DNA of 64,000 nucleotides from Serpula lacrymans var. lacrymans S7.9 (GCF_000218685.1 NW_006763300.1:1085447-1149446); one strand, 5' to 3'; shown: positions 44,123 through 55,593, counted from the stretch's first letter. Program-made: numbers and translations. Notes: generated by a model not told the origin, from the letters alone.

Positions 44123-46215
44123 ATGCCACCAAAAGTATTGCCAGCACTCCCATCCCATTCCACGAACGCTAATACGCATCCCTTCCAGCGCAAACGCGAT
44201 GACACGCAGACTACAGCTGGGGATCTACCGTCTAGTAGGATAACACGAGCATCGGGACGTGCGACTGCCACCACTGCCGCCAGCATAGATGATGGAACGA
44301 CTGCTAAAACAGCTTCAGCCTCGGCAGCCAAGAAACCGAGAGTGGCTAAAGCGACATCTGCGAAAGCAGGGTCCAGTAGAAGCAAGACAAGCCCACCAAC
44401 GTATGTTACAGCCATAATTCTAATTTGCTTTCCTTCACCACACTCACTCAAACCCTCGCTCCCAACGGTCACGGTGATTTATCGGCAAATCCAACCCCAG
44501 TCACGATGACGTAATATCCGCACGGTTATTCTCCCGAAAAGGCTGAATTGACGAGTTCTCTCTTTGTGTTTGTTTCGTCTTACAGGCTGGTGTCACGACG
44601 ACCACTGCTCGGACTTCCCAGTGTCTACCGGACGAGTGAGTCCCCGTTTCTTTCTCTTGCAGCCAAGAGGACCGGCATCTGCCTGGCTGTAGTTTCGTGG
44701 CTCTGCTTGCATCTTCCATCATTTCCTTTCTTGTCCTACAACCTTGGCCGCAGCGCACCTCTTTCCTTCTACTTTCGCACATTCGCTCTGCGAGCTCACT
44801 CATTCATGCGTCTCTCCTCCATATTCTGCTGCATATCTAATTCAAATCCCACCGCCCACAGCCCCGACGTAGAAGGGCCACGGCCACAGAATCTCTCTGT
44901 CACCTCCGTGAGTCATGTTCTGCGTGCAGCCTCCCATTAACTGCACGTTCCAATGTTTGTAAATGCTTACCACGATGCTGGCATAGCAGAAATCTGCCGA
45001 AAAATACAACCCTGACCACATATTTACTCTCTTCACACACTTCGCATCAGCCTCGTCTCCCACTCCCGACGACGGGATTCCTGACTATATAGGCCCTGAA
45101 GGTTTTGAACTTCTGTGTAATGAGGCTAACCTTCCTCTCTCTGGTGCATTGCCACTCATACTCGCGTGGCAGCTTGGCGCGGGGGAGATGGGTAGGATAA
45201 AGAAAGACGAGTGGGTAAACGGGTTGAGTAGACTGAGGTAAGCGTCTTATAATATCTTTTTACACGGAAGTGTTCAAGGGCACAACGAACAGTCAACTGA
45301 TTACTACTCTTTCGTCAGAATATCCTCTGTACCTGTCCTATCACTTGCATTGTATGATCTTGAAGACTTGCTCCTCCTTGGCAAGACGCCCCTCACTCTG
45401 CCTTCGTCAGCCAAGACCGCTGCGGCTGGTCCACCTCCTGTGAAAGGCCGCAAACGTGGTGCTGCTAGCAATGTCACGGCAGGAGGTAACCGGAACTCGC
45501 GAACAAGCAAAGGTAGTGCCGCAGGCGAACCTTACAATCGCACACTTTATTTCAACTATGCAAGCGATAAGAAAAAGGCGTTCGGGGAGCTGTATCAATT
45601 TTGCTTTGCACTTGCAAAACCGCCGTAAGTGTCTGACTTGCCTTTTGTGGAGACGCATTGTGTTTACTATGTTTTGGCCGTTAGACAAGGAAGAAATATT
45701 GATATAGAGGTTAGTTTATTCAACACGTTCAGTAATGAAATGGCACTGACGCTGGCTGAATCTATAGACTGCTATAGCTTTCTGGTCTGTCTTACTTACC
45801 CCACAATACCCGATTATAACGGAGGTCATAGAGTTCTTGAATGTATGTTGGCTTCTATTTTGTTAATCGGGACTTCCTCTGATTCGGGAATTGTCTCGCA
45901 GGAAAAGGGTACTTACAAAGGTGCCAATAAGGATCTTTGGAGCATGGTGCGTGATGTTTCTATCAATGTTTTGCTGCGTCTGCTCACAGTGAATGTATGG
46001 TAGATGCTAGAATTTTGCCGAACAGTTGATATTCATTTGGAAGGATATGAGATGGACGGAGTAAGTAGCCTGTTATTGCGTGGCGTACTTGGTGGAATGT
46101 TGATGTCTGTCCACATTAGGCATGGCCGACGCTGTTGGATGATTTCGTATCTTGGCAGAAGCACAAGAGGGCTGGTATAAGAGAGAGCGGGATTGTCATA
46201 GAAGAACCTGAATGA
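44123..46215 (+). CDS. DCN1: Dcn1-like cullin neddylation protein
   Basis: Dcn1 acts as an E3 for conjugating NEDD8/Rub1 to cullins. The potentiating-neddylation domain is clear: AEKYNPDHIFTLFTHFASA, DYIGPEGFELLCNEANL, LAWQLGAGEMGRIKKDEWVNGL, then, after a splice at ~45241/45320, LALYDLEDLLLLG, and later NIDIETAIAFWSVLLT, EVIEFLNEKGTYKGANKDLWSM, MLEFCRTVDIHLEGYEMDGAWPTLLDDFVSW. The stop is at 46213-46215. The first exon (44123-44402) is a basic, Ala/Thr-rich tail. Exons between 44580 and 44915 are uncertain. A ~75-residue Gly/Ala/Lys-rich insert (around KGRKRGAASNVTAGGN) splits the domain, which is unusual. No UBA domain is seen. Confidence 0.85.
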
Positions 46216-46447
46216 GTTTAGGGGCCGTCAGACTGAAGAGAGGAGCATCATCTACAGATCCAGCATCCCACACTGTCAATAAAATACTGCTCAATTAATA
46301 TGCATTCTGTCTACGCGATGATCATGACAAACGTTTTCTACTTCACGTCGAGTGCAGCAGAGTGAGTGGTCTGGCGATATTCTATTAAGCCCGATCCCAG
46401 GGTCTAATTTTCGTGTGTTAGTCGATTTGTTCCCCGACCCCACTGTT

Positions 46448-47059
46448 TTATCCTTCCTCTGATTTCTTTATTACTCTTGAGCTCCATCTCCTTGATCGTG
46501 TATGTCCCAGCCCACGCTCCAGCCTCATCATCCTCAATCTTTCTCCCGCGATCTCCTTTTCAGCGAGTGCGATGTTTCTGAAAGATTTTGCTATTTCGTC
46601 CATAGAGACAGCTAGGTCCTGCGTAGCATCTGGGGAGAAATGAAGGGTGGGAGATGTCTGCCATCGTGCTCTTTGTAGTTCTGCCTCTGAGCGTTTTCTC
46701 CGGAGATCGAATCTTGACGCCCTCTTGGGGGCAGGGCTGTACGTAGGCAATATATTTTGATTGAACGAAGGTGCCGTTTGTTTTTGGTTATGGGTGGATA
46801 TGGTGACAGTCTCTGGAAGAGGGGGTAATCCGAGTGAAGATCGTACGGCCTGCCATCGCCCTTCAATGCGTATAACTCTCTGACTCGCATCGATAACGTG
46901 TGTATGGCGACCATGTTGTTGCGCCAGAAAGAAGCGGTACGAAAGTAGGAGTGCCAGATTGAGGACAAGTATACATGCGAGCCGTGTGGGGTTGAGTTTG
47001 CAGGTCCCATGAGTGTGGCGGGGGATCTTGTGTGTGCTGCTAGGCAGGTGAGCTGGCAT
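46448..47059 (-). CDS. Small single-pass membrane protein, unknown
   Basis: Starting at the Met at 47059 the frame gives 203 residues: a short basic N-terminus, one TM segment (LACILVLNLALLLSYRFFLA, about residues 28-47), then a polar stretch with a Ser/Pro-rich middle and a basic/charged helical end (MDEIAKSFRNIALAEKEIAG). The frame is open back to 47308, but that would overlap the RAP1 start on the other strand, so the shorter form is preferred. No family is recognised. Type and length suggest a small ER or mitochondrial membrane protein; this is a guess. Confidence 0.55.
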   Translation of the reverse strand: MPAHLPSSTHKIPRHTHGTCKLNPTRLACILVLNLALLLSYRFFLAQQHGRHTHVIDASQRVIRIEGRWQAVRSSLGLPPLPETVTISTHNQKQTAPSFNQNILPTYSPAPKRASRFDLRRKRSEAELQRARWQTSPTLHFSPDATQDLAVSMDEIAKSFRNIALAEKEIAGERLRMMRLERGLGHTRSRRWSSRVIKKSEEG

Positions 47060-47306
47060 TTGGTGTAGAGGGCTGGAGGAAGAGGATCTGTGCTGCAGTA
47101 TTTGTATCGCATGCCTGTTTCTTTTTTGTGCGGTCAGCCTCTTGCTTAATACCGGACGCGTCGGAGCACGTGACCGGAAATCAGTTTGTACGTGAACGGC
47201 TCTCGAAAGCGTGGCCAGTTCCGAGTCAACGTTTGAATATTGCGAGCGTTCCGCTTTATAAGTCGTGTGCACGCGTCTTCGATCTGGTTTGACGCGACTG
47301 GTACCC
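47060..47306. promoter_or_regulatory. Divergent promoter region, membrane protein / RAP1
   Basis: About 250 bp separate the proposed starts. A GCACGTGAC E-box-like site lies near 47165. Confidence 0.4.
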
Positions 47307-48615
47307 ATGGACCGGAAACAGGAAGAGCCTGAATCCTCCGACTATTTTGCCAGCAGTGACGACCACCGTGACGGGGTTCGTGAAGATATATTCGTTCAGC
47401 ATGGAAGGCCGGTTGTATTTTACATCCACAAGAGCGTGAAACAGAGAGGGAAGGTTGAAGCGGATATCAAGGTATGTGAAACTAGGAAATGTCTGCCAGT
47501 GCAAATAATAATTCATATATCTTATCTCTGTTATCTACAGCGCCATGGTGGACGTACGACGGATAAGAAGCGCGAGGCGCATACCATACTTGTCGGTCCC
47601 TCGATTGATCTGCAGGAGCAGCGTTTCGTTTATTATTGGGATAGGAGGAACCACTCGACGTATATTGAAAGAGGGGAGTTTGTAGGTGCCTGTCTGAAGC
47701 ATGGGAAATATGAACACAGGGAGTCGATGAAGCAAAGCATGCCTGGGAGGCCTACAGGGGGCGGAAGAGTGTGAGTCATCTTTTCATACTTTCGGACGGT
47801 TGTTCAAGTGGTTAATCATAGGAGGCGTGCATTCACTGAAGAAGAGGACCGGAACCTTTGTCGCTACATTGCAATGTACATACCGGACAAAGAAGCTGGA
47901 GGTCGTATGGGCAATTATATATATGATTACCTTGTGAAGCTTGCGAGTATCTATCTTGCTTCTCATTTTGCTCGTCGCTGACCTTTCGGTACTAGGGCGA
48001 AACTCATCGCCGGTACAGTTGGGCCACTCGTCATACCAGCCTATCCTGGCGTGAGAGGTATAAGAACAACCGAGAGATGTTCGATGATATTATTGAAGAG
48101 AATGTCAAGGCCAACATACATCTTGGTAGTGATAAAAGGGTTAGGTATCATCTGGATAGGAGAGCTCAGAAGAGGAGGCGGATGGCAAGGGCAAGGACAG
48201 GGGATAGCAGTCCCTCCGACCCTGAAAGTGATGGGGACGAACGGGACCATGACAGAAGTCATGATCTTCAGGAAGACGATTCTGGGTACATCTTTCTCTT
48301 AATTCTAACATATGTTGTCATGCTAACTTATATTTGATTTTCAGCAAGAACAGCCCTAGTTCTCCTCAGCCTGAACACCAACATAGTCACGCTCGTTCAG
48401 ATGCCCCGGGGCCTTCAGGAACACAAGCTACCCTTGTCAATCCTCCAAGCGGTGATAAGGCCCTTGAAGAGGATACATCTGGAGATTTAAGTGATCATGA
48501 ACTGTTTGGGAGCTTTGAGAGCGACAATGGCAAGTCGAAGTCTGATGACTCTGACAATGATCACTCGGTACTGTCTAGGTCAGGGTTCAAGTCTAAGATA
48601 GGCGTTTCTTCTTAG
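47307..48615 (+). CDS. RAP1: RAP1-like telomere protein (BRCT plus Myb)
   Basis: Rap1 binds telomeres, either directly or through a TRF-type partner. Exons 47307-47471, 47541-47770, 47822-47942, 47996-48285 and 48345-48615 give 358 residues. An N-terminal BRCT (VFYIHKSVKQRGKVEADIKRHGG … THTILVGPS-like, FVYYWDRRNHSTYIERGEFV; about residues 27-110, quoted in part) is followed by a Rap1-type Myb domain (RAFTEEEDRNLCRYIAMYI … GNYIYDYL … HRRYSWATRHTSLSWRERYKNNREMF; about 132-190). The rest is acidic and Ser-rich. A single Myb and no clear RCT domain are found, so direct DNA binding is uncertain. The intron after 47942 is GC-AG (CTT|GCGAGT). The last ~45 nt of the gene were copied to ~49810. Confidence 0.85.
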
Positions 48616-49650
48616 TATAGTGTTGACTTGATGTTCGTATGTGTGATCACGAACTACTACATTCATACATGTGGCGATTCATCTACAAATGCATTACAGC
48701 GCAGCGGCTTGAGCGCGGAGCACTTCGACGGTGCTTCCTCTGGTTCTGTGTATTGGAGGAGGTTGGGAAAATATTCATGACGAGGCAATATGGATAAGCA
48801 CGTTACTTACCCAATGAAAGCCGGACCGGGATCCTGGAATGCCCTGTCAAAGAAAGCGATAAATCACATCCGTCAAAGATGGCTATTGCAAGGGGACGTT
48901 AACGTACATATAACCTCTGTCAGACGTTACTCCGAGTTTCTCCTCAAAGTAGTCGGCGAACGCCTTGCTCCATTTCTGGACGCTAGTCGGATTGGTATTG
49001 TAGAGGCTCATCTGCGGAACGAAGACATGAATGCTGCGTCAGAAACTGCACTGCACAAAGCGACGATAAGGCTGATCGGATACTAACGACGTTGAGCATG
49101 ATCGCAGGGTCGAACGTTCCCGCAAAGGTAAGGTGGGGGTTATAGATAAAGTTGACGCTGAAAGCCTTCTCGGGTTTGTCGATTGTGGTCGCGCAGAACT
49201 TTGAGAACTCGGATACGAACGCTTTTGTAGCTTCTTCCGAGTCGAACTAGGATGGGGGCGTCGAATGACGTAAATTGAGACTGAAGAGATGAGGAAGATA
49301 AGATAAGGTGCATACCTTGACATTGGTGGTGAGGGTGATCAAAGGCATCGGTGAACGCTTTTGCTGAGAGTGTCGATACTACTGATGTGAGTGAGGGAGT
49401 GACGATTTGAAGGGTTCAGCACAGCGAACTGGACCTAAGCTAGTGAGAAAATGTTGTAGTTCGTGAGATGAAGCAAGTGAGGTTCTACGCCAGATCGAGT
49501 GCCTTCGGGTCTCCGTAGATAAAGATATTTTCGGGCTTTATAATCCAAACAGAACGCAGTGTCGGATTCAGAGTCTCGAAACCGTCAGCGTCGTAGGCGA
49601 TCGGATATTCTCATTATTGAGCTGCTAGCCTGAGTTCGGGCGAAGAGAAT
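48564..49650. repeat. Tandem duplication unit A (RAP1 tail plus MIF gene 1)
   Basis: Unit A runs from the last coding bases of RAP1 (CTCGGTACTGTCTAGGTCAG) through MIF-like gene 1 to its upstream flank ending CCTGAGTTCGGGCGAAGA. The same order occurs in unit B at about 49812-50915. The borders are approximate. Confidence 0.85.
48694..49348 (-). CDS. MIF-like tautomerase superfamily protein 1
   Basis: Exons 49348-49316, 49246-49091, 49011-48908, 48843-48811 and 48745-48694 give 125 residues. The start MPLITLTTNVK keeps the Pro directly after Met, the catalytic base of MIF-type tautomerases. KAFVSEFSKFCATTIDKPEKAFSV … NPHLTFAGTFDPAIML, NPTSVQKWSKAFADYFEEKLGV, RGYMAFQDPGPAFIG and GTRGSTVEVLRAQ follow the MIF pattern to its C-terminus. 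Animal MIF is a cytokine; in fungi the role is unknown and only a keto-enol tautomerase or stress role can be guessed. The gene points towards RAP1. Confidence 0.85.
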
Positions 49651-49811
49651 GGTTGGGAATTTTGGCACTGAGTCGGAAGGAAGGCACGAACAAAAGAACA
49701 GAATATGATAGTCTTTGAGAATAGCGCCAGATGCAGTGGCGCAACCTCTCTTCTCTTAGAGCCTCTGAATCATCAATCTCAGGCTGAATCTATTTACCCC
49801 TTGAATTGGGC
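49349..49811. other. MIF gene 1 upstream region and junction of the duplication
   Basis: 49349-49650 is the duplicated upstream flank of MIF gene 1; the same sequence precedes MIF gene 2 at 50636-50915. 49651-49811 is the single-copy spacer between units A and B. No other gene is seen. Confidence 0.6.
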
Positions 49812-50915
49812 CTGACAGTGGCTCGGTACTATCCAGGTCAGGATTCAAGTCTAAGACAGATGTTTTCTTCTTGATGATGTTTATTTGATGTTCAAAGTCG
49901 CTGAAAACCACAATATTGTGCGTGTATATTTATTAATATTATGACCGTGAACTACTACATTCCTACATGTGGTGATACATCTCGCAAATGCATTACAGCG
50001 CAGCTTGAGCGAGGAGCACTTCGATGGTGCTTCCTCTGGTTCTGTGAATGGGGGAGGTTTGGTTAACATTCGCTGACGAGGTAATATGAAGAAGCACGTT
50101 ACTTACCCGACAAAAGCTGGACCTGGATCCTGGAATGCCCTGTCAAAGAAACCAATAAATCACATCCGTCATAAATGGCTGTTGCAAGGGGATGTTAACG
50201 TACATATAACCTCTGTCAGACGTTACTCCGAGTTTCTCCTCGAAGTAGTCGGCAAATGCCTTGCTCCATTTCCGGACGTTAGTCGGATTGGTATTGTAGA
50301 GGCTCAGCTGTGAAACGAAGACATGAATTTTTTTCAGAAACCGTACGGCCATAGCGACGATAAAGCTGATCGAATACTAACGACGTTAAGCATGATTGCG
50401 GGGTCGAACGTTCCCGCAATGGTAAGGTAGGGATTATAGATAAAATTGACGGTGAATGCCTTCTCGGGTTTATCGATTGTAGTCGCGCAGAACTTTGAGA
50501 ACTCGGATATGAAAGCTTTTGTAGCCTCTTCCGAGTCGAACTGTCAGGGAGGGTGATGTGACTTGAGAGCGAAGAAATGAGAAAGATAAGATACGTGCAT
50601 ACCTTGACATTTGTAGTGAGGGTTACCAAAGGCATCGGTGAACGCTTTTGTTGAGAGTGCTGATGCCGAGGTAAGCGAGGAAGTAACGATTTGAAGGGTT
50701 CAGGACAGTAAACTAGCAAGAAGACGCCATATAGCTCGTGAGATGAAGCAAGTTCTACGCCAGATTGAGTGCTTTCGGATCTCCATAGATAAAGGTACTT
50801 CGGGCTTTGCAATAATGCGAACAGAACGGGATGTCAGGTTCAAACGAGATCGCCAGAGCAGGCGCTCGAACGTTCTCAATGATTATTGGACCTTTAGTCT
50901 GAGTTCGGGCGAAGA
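49812..50915. repeat. Tandem duplication unit B (RAP1 tail remnant plus MIF gene 2)
   Basis: Unit B starts with a remnant of the RAP1 last exon (CTCGGTACTATCCAGGTCAG) and continues through MIF-like gene 2 to the CTGAGTTCGGGCGAAGA boundary. It differs from unit A by many substitutions and small indels, so the event is not recent. The RAP1 remnant has no gene attached. Confidence 0.85.
49993..50635 (-). CDS. MIF-like tautomerase superfamily protein 2
   Basis: This copy keeps the exon structure of MIF gene 1, with the start at 50635 (MPLVTLTTNVK) and the stop at 49993-49995. The protein reads FDSEEATKAFISEFSKFCATT, NPYLTIAGTFDPAIML, LSLYNTNPTNVRKWSKAF, AFQDPGPAFVG and GTRGSTIEVLLAQAAL. I see no stop or frameshift, and splice sites are preserved, so it is probably functional. 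Pro2 is kept. The last exon is one codon shorter than in gene 1. Confidence 0.82.
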
Positions 50916-51312
50916 TGATAGCCTAGACGATGTTTGGTTCAACGGTCAAAGCATGCACATGCCAACTCCTGGCGTGATATTGAACGAATTTTGGTATAGC
51001 TAACATTGATAATGTTTGCGTGGAGTGTAAAGAACTTGATTGAAGAAACGGCGATAACTGATAGAGTTCAAGGACTGGAGAATGGAGAGAAAGAGCAAGA
51101 AATGCAGGAGTATCTGAATCGGCATACTCCGCGCTGGGAACGGTATACGCATGTCCACGGCACGGCGCGATTTATAATTGCTCCTCTTTGCTTGTGCGCT
51201 CCTCAAACCAAAACCGTCAAGACGAGTACGAGCTCGTCGTCGCCATCGTCCACCAGCTAGTGTTCATCGTCGTCCTCAGCGTTAGCAAAGAACAAATTCA
51301 CTCTTCGCCGCG
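50916..51312. other. Intergenic, no gene seen
   Basis: It contains an 84-codon frame at 51006-51260 without recognisable features and leads into the promoter of the 505-residue gene. Confidence 0.5.
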
Positions 51313-52830
51313 ATGCAAGTCGCATCGTACGGCCCTCGCACGCTCAAGAAGGGCGTTGGTGTGCGCATACACCCGCACACCAGTCCTCCTGCGAGCTCTC
51401 GCGCAATCCATATTCCTTCATCCATCCCCCGTTCTGCACTCAGCTTTCTTTCGTCTGGCTCGTCTGCTGCTGCGACTGCTACAAATGCTTCAGCAACACA
51501 AAGGCTTTTCACTCACTCCCGCTCCCTCGTTTCTCGCTTCTTTGCCCATCTTACGGCACCAGGCCTCGCTCACACTTCATCTGTTGCTGCCCCGGGGCAT
51601 CTCCACGTACATGCGTCTCACCTGCATACGCTTTCGCGGCCTGGCTCGAACTCAATCAAGGCCAATTTATCCCTCCCTGCCAGGCACGCTCTATCTCGCC
51701 CCTTTGGCGCACCTCATCTCCCTCGTCCACCGACTATCCCCCCTAGTATTACTCATGTCGGTCTTGGAACTGCACGAAACTTCCACTCTGCCCGACCTAT
51801 CTTCCAAAACCTTGTCGACAACGTCCCTGTCGCTGGTCGTGCTCTCTGGGAGGCAGAATGGGAAATCAAGGCGAGAGAGGAACAGAAGAGCAAATTCCGC
51901 AAAGGAAAGGAGGTCAAGCGTGTTGAGAAGACTTTGGAGATGTTAAAGCCGAAGAATGAGAACATTCTCAGCCCAGAGCCTGTTGCCAACTCCGTGACCC
52001 CCGTGTCTCATGAAAGCGAATTCAATCACTACTTCCCTATCGTATCCGAGTCTTTGCCACAAGTAACCACGTACCTCCTAATTCCTATTGCGCCAACGCC
52101 AACATCACGAGTACCTTTGGGCATTTCCACCACATCGCATTCTCCGTCGTCAAGACATCCACTTCTGCCTATCCCAGAGCTTGCAGCGATGCACCATCTG
52201 CATCATACGCACTCCCTTCGAGTTTCCACGCTCTTTGCGCGGCTTGATGTAGCGCACGTCTGGGATGATCCAGGAGTGGAGTGCTCGGCGTATGCTCATG
52301 GCCATCACAGGGATCTTGCCGAGGAATCGGGGTCAGAGTGCACAGTCCTGAATATTACTTTTGCAGGCTGGAACAAGGCACGTGTGCGCAGTATCATAGG
52401 GGAGAGTGGAAGTGGCTGGTGTTCGCTCGAAGAAGTCGAGGAAGAAGAAGATTTAAGTGACAGCATGTCTGATGTATTGTCTAGTATGGATTCAGAGGAC
52501 CTTGCCAGCATAAACGAGTTTGAGCAACCTCACACGACCGTTCCGGACCCTGCACAGTCGTTTGTTTTGCCCACACTCGACTTCTCATCATCTTTTCCTG
52601 TCCCGTCAATCCAACAACCGCCAGTCATTCTGTATACTGCCTCCGAGCTCAGTACTCACCGCCATGAGCCGCCATCGCCTTCCATGTCTTCAGCTTCTTC
52701 TATTCTGGACCTTAATGAAGGCTCTGATTCAGACCTGAGCATTATTGCTCCAGGTAGTGTTGAGTCGCACTCTTCGTGGGTAGGGTTCAGCTCAGATTTC
52801 GCTGCTAGGATCGGCGATCCCAAGGCGTAG
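51313..52830 (+). CDS. Basidiomycete protein of unknown function, intronless
   Basis: A single exon encodes 505 residues. The first ~150 are Ser/Ala/His/Pro-rich with many basic residues and few acidic ones, a possible mitochondrial presequence. A conserved-looking core follows: RNFHSARPIFQNLVDNVPVAGRALWEAEWEIK (quoted in part), then LPQVTTYLLIPIAPTPTSRV, RVSTLFARLDVAHVWDDPGVECSAY, TVLNITFAGWNKARVRSIIGESG, an acidic EEVEEEEDLSDSMSD run and a Ser-rich tail with DLNEGSDSDLSII. I recognise no domain. The lack of introns is unusual in this window. The 252-codon frame overlapping it at 51188-51946 is a shadow. Confidence 0.75.
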   Translation: MQVASYGPRTLKKGVGVRIHPHTSPPASSRAIHIPSSIPRSALSFLSSGSSAAATATNASATQRLFTHSRSLVSRFFAHLTAPGLAHTSSVAAPGHLHVHASHLHTLSRPGSNSIKANLSLPARHALSRPFGAPHLPRPPTIPPSITHVGLGTARNFHSARPIFQNLVDNVPVAGRALWEAEWEIKAREEQKSKFRKGKEVKRVEKTLEMLKPKNENILSPEPVANSVTPVSHESEFNHYFPIVSESLPQVTTYLLIPIAPTPTSRVPLGISTTSHSPSSRHPLLPIPELAAMHHLHHTHSLRVSTLFARLDVAHVWDDPGVECSAYAHGHHRDLAEESGSECTVLNITFAGWNKARVRSIIGESGSGWCSLEEVEEEEDLSDSMSDVLSSMDSEDLASINEFEQPHTTVPDPAQSFVLPTLDFSSSFPVPSIQQPPVILYTASELSTHRHEPPSPSMSSASSILDLNEGSDSDLSIIAPGSVESHSSWVGFSSDFAARIGDPKA

Positions 52831-53900
52831 ATGAAGTGCAGACATAAAAGCCTCTTCTCTACATACAATAAAGACTTCGACAAAAGGTTTGGTAGGAGCC
52901 CCGAATTAGCAAAATGGAACACCACACAGAAATTTGAAGCTAAAGAACTCGAATAAATAGGAGAGAAACAGATACGTTGTACACAAAGCACATTCTTTTA
53001 CTTTTCTTGTTTTTTGAACTTTCAGAGTTAACCACATGTTTGTACGAATGCCGTTTGCGCTTGTAACCTCCGTGATATCATAAACTTTCTTTAAATGTTA
53101 TAACTCATCTGACATGTTATCTTTCGCAGAATGTGAATTTTAAGAAATAACAGTCGATTCAATGAATGTTTGGCCGGTGTCTGCCCTCAACGTGTCTTTA
53201 ATATTTCGGAATCAGGCGCCCCGGGGTCTTTCACCGTGTCCAGCATTGAGATCTCACAGATAGCATTTCTTTGTATGCAAAACTTGCAACTCTCTACGAT
53301 GCGAGGGTAAGGTGTTCTTGGTATATTCCTCTGTATCACTGGATTGATTCGTCTAGCAGTGCAGGGTGCTACAGTGCTGTCTTGAGTTATGCATATACGT
53401 CAAAATCAGCGCCTGTATCGTCCAATAATCGTGTACTCTCGGTTTTCTCTGGGTCTTCGTGACATTCTATTCTATGCCTTCTTGGCGTTAGGTTAACTGC
53501 CCCATGATGCAACGGACGATGGGGGCGTTCTGATGTGTTCTCGTTACCAGGTCCTTAGCGTCTATCACATTCAGACGTGTTTCAAAATAGAGGCGCCTTC
53601 AGGTTCGTCCGTCGTTACATTAGATAGCCCAGAAACCAACTTCGACCTGTTCGCCAGCGAGATATGCTGTTTATATGATTCGTGCAGTGTCCAATATTGC
53701 ATTCGAGTGGTCAATTCCATGGTCGAATTATTAACACTTAACCTAGTGATCCGAACATCGAGTGATTGGAGGGCGGGTCATTTGCATCGCTTCAGATGGC
53801 CGAGACACAGTCGGAACACCCATCATTATAAAATCTACGGGTGTTTGTTATTGGGTTCAAGTGCCAAATCCATTTTCGATCCTGAACACATCACCCGACA
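52831..53900. other. Intergenic ~1 kb, no gene seen
   Basis: Short open frames only (53271-53462, 53533-53910). No features beyond AT-rich 3'-flank sequence are recognised. Confidence 0.5.
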
Positions 53901-55593
53901 ATGCTACTAAATTCCACTACTGCTTCAAATGCTCTTGCAGGTTTCGAGGAGTTGGAGTCATATGTAGTGGGATTTATAATTCTTCGTTATAGTTCTGGTA
54001 AACTTCTTATCAATATCTACCCTTTGTTGTGAGGACTAACGAGAAGACTTCTAGTTAGTGCAACGGCGTTCTATGTCTATAATTTTTGTGAGTGGTGCCG
54101 CTGTCATCCCTTGTTAGCACCGTTAAACCCCGCCCAAGTGCTTACAGTCGGAGATGAGGTGAATGTTGTACGGGCTGTGCGATTATCTGGTACTCATCTT
54201 CACCGTCTTGTCAGGTTGAACTTATCTGGGTAAGCTTCACAATGAGGACAGGCGTGTGATGACTTTGTTGAATCATTCCTTCGTCGTAGGGCTCTCGATG
54301 GACAGTCGTCAAAGTATCATATTTCATTGTAAATTGCCACTTGATTCTCGTTTGGTGATTATTGAAATTATTTTATCAGTCCCGCTACCTTGCTTTGGGA
54401 TTTATCTTATATTTTACCACTGGTAAGTCTGCAGTACATTTAGCTATGGTTAATTTTGACATGGTGACAGTCAATCTTATGCCCTCGCCTTCCTTGTCAT
54501 TGTATGTTCTCATCTCGACTCTTTAAAGCCTTGCAATAGATTGATTTTAAACAGATGTACACCATTAGCTTTATTTTCGTGGCGCATGGGCTGATTTTAG
54601 TGGACATACAGGCTTCTTATTGGACTTATATAGTATCATAGGTATGTCTGGTAGTATCATATCTTGCCATTTACTTATAGATGCGACAACTTTGAAGGCT
54701 GTATCTTGCTCGGCTCTAATGAAGGTTTTTAATTGTTATCATGTGCAAGTTCGGATTTAACGAATCTATAATGTAGCTATTCTTCAGATGAGATTATTCG
54801 CTCTGTATGATCATGGTACGTCGGCTAATGCTCAATGACTGTGCTTTCGGCTTAGATTTGAGCAGACAAAAGGGTTATCATCACTGTCACTGTGTTATAC
54901 ATAATCATTCTGGGCACTCAGTTGGGCATGGGTATCTTTGAAGTGCACTATTATGAGAGTCGTATGTTCCCTCTTTCCAGTGGATTGTAATATAAATTAC
55001 ACCTGCATACAGAACGTTCCGCTGAAGCGCGATTTCGAGAAATTGGCATTTGCGCAGGTGGTACTATTAATTGGTATGCCTTGACCTGGTGCGTGGACTC
55101 CTTTCTACATATTCTGTGTTACCGTGTATTTATGTTTCATTCAGGACGCCGACAATGTTTTATGACTTCGTCCTCTTTGTGTTAGCGGTGTTCAAGTCAA
55201 TCCGACACCACCGTCAGATTTCTGACCTGAATAAAAGCTGGCTTGGAATAAACATCATTAATGTTATGATTAGAGACTCGCTGTTATGTTTCCTGATGTA
55301 CGTGCAGTATATCAGATTGTCGGCAAGAGTGAGGCTCATCTAAATGCTTTCAAAGGAACTTTGCTGTTTATTTTACATCTACTATATTATGGTGGGTTGA
55401 TGCCGTCTACCTACAGGAGATCATACCAGTTTGGCAACTTGTCGCCCCGGCTGTTCTTGCTACACGACTCGTTGTCAACATCCGCCGTTTTTACTCGGAC
55501 TCTCATTCGACAAATATCACTAGGAACGGCGGGTCAATAGTACACCAGAACCTTTCATATGAGAACAACACATCTGGCATGTTGTGTACGTAA
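53901..55593 (+). CDS. DUF6533-type membrane protein, copy 2
   Basis: A gene of about nine or more short exons is recognisable. From the start MLLNSTTASNALAG (ATG 53901) follow FEELESYVVG, SATAFYVYNF, FGDEVNVV, VELIW with GSRWTVVKVSYFI (the W..W..K..F pattern of DUF6533), SRYLALGFILYFTT, IAILQMRLFALYDH, KRVIITVTVLYIIILGTQLGMGIFEV (quoted in part), ICAGGTINWYALTW, TPTMFYDFVLFVLAVFKSIRHHRQ, INVMIRDSLLCFLM and VAPAVLATRLVVNIRRFYSD before the stop at 55591-55593. Several small exons could not be fixed, in particular around 54430-54650 and 55310-55400. The family has about seven TM segments and unknown function. Confidence 0.7.

Noticed and set aside
48694..50635. First impression of NTF2-like or phage-like small proteins for the duplicated genes
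   Set aside because: Once spliced, the products start MPL and follow the MIF tautomerase pattern to the end.
51188..51946. 252-codon open frame
   Set aside because: It is the shifted shadow of the 505-residue gene at 51313-52830, caused by its Ser/Arg/Leu-rich composition.
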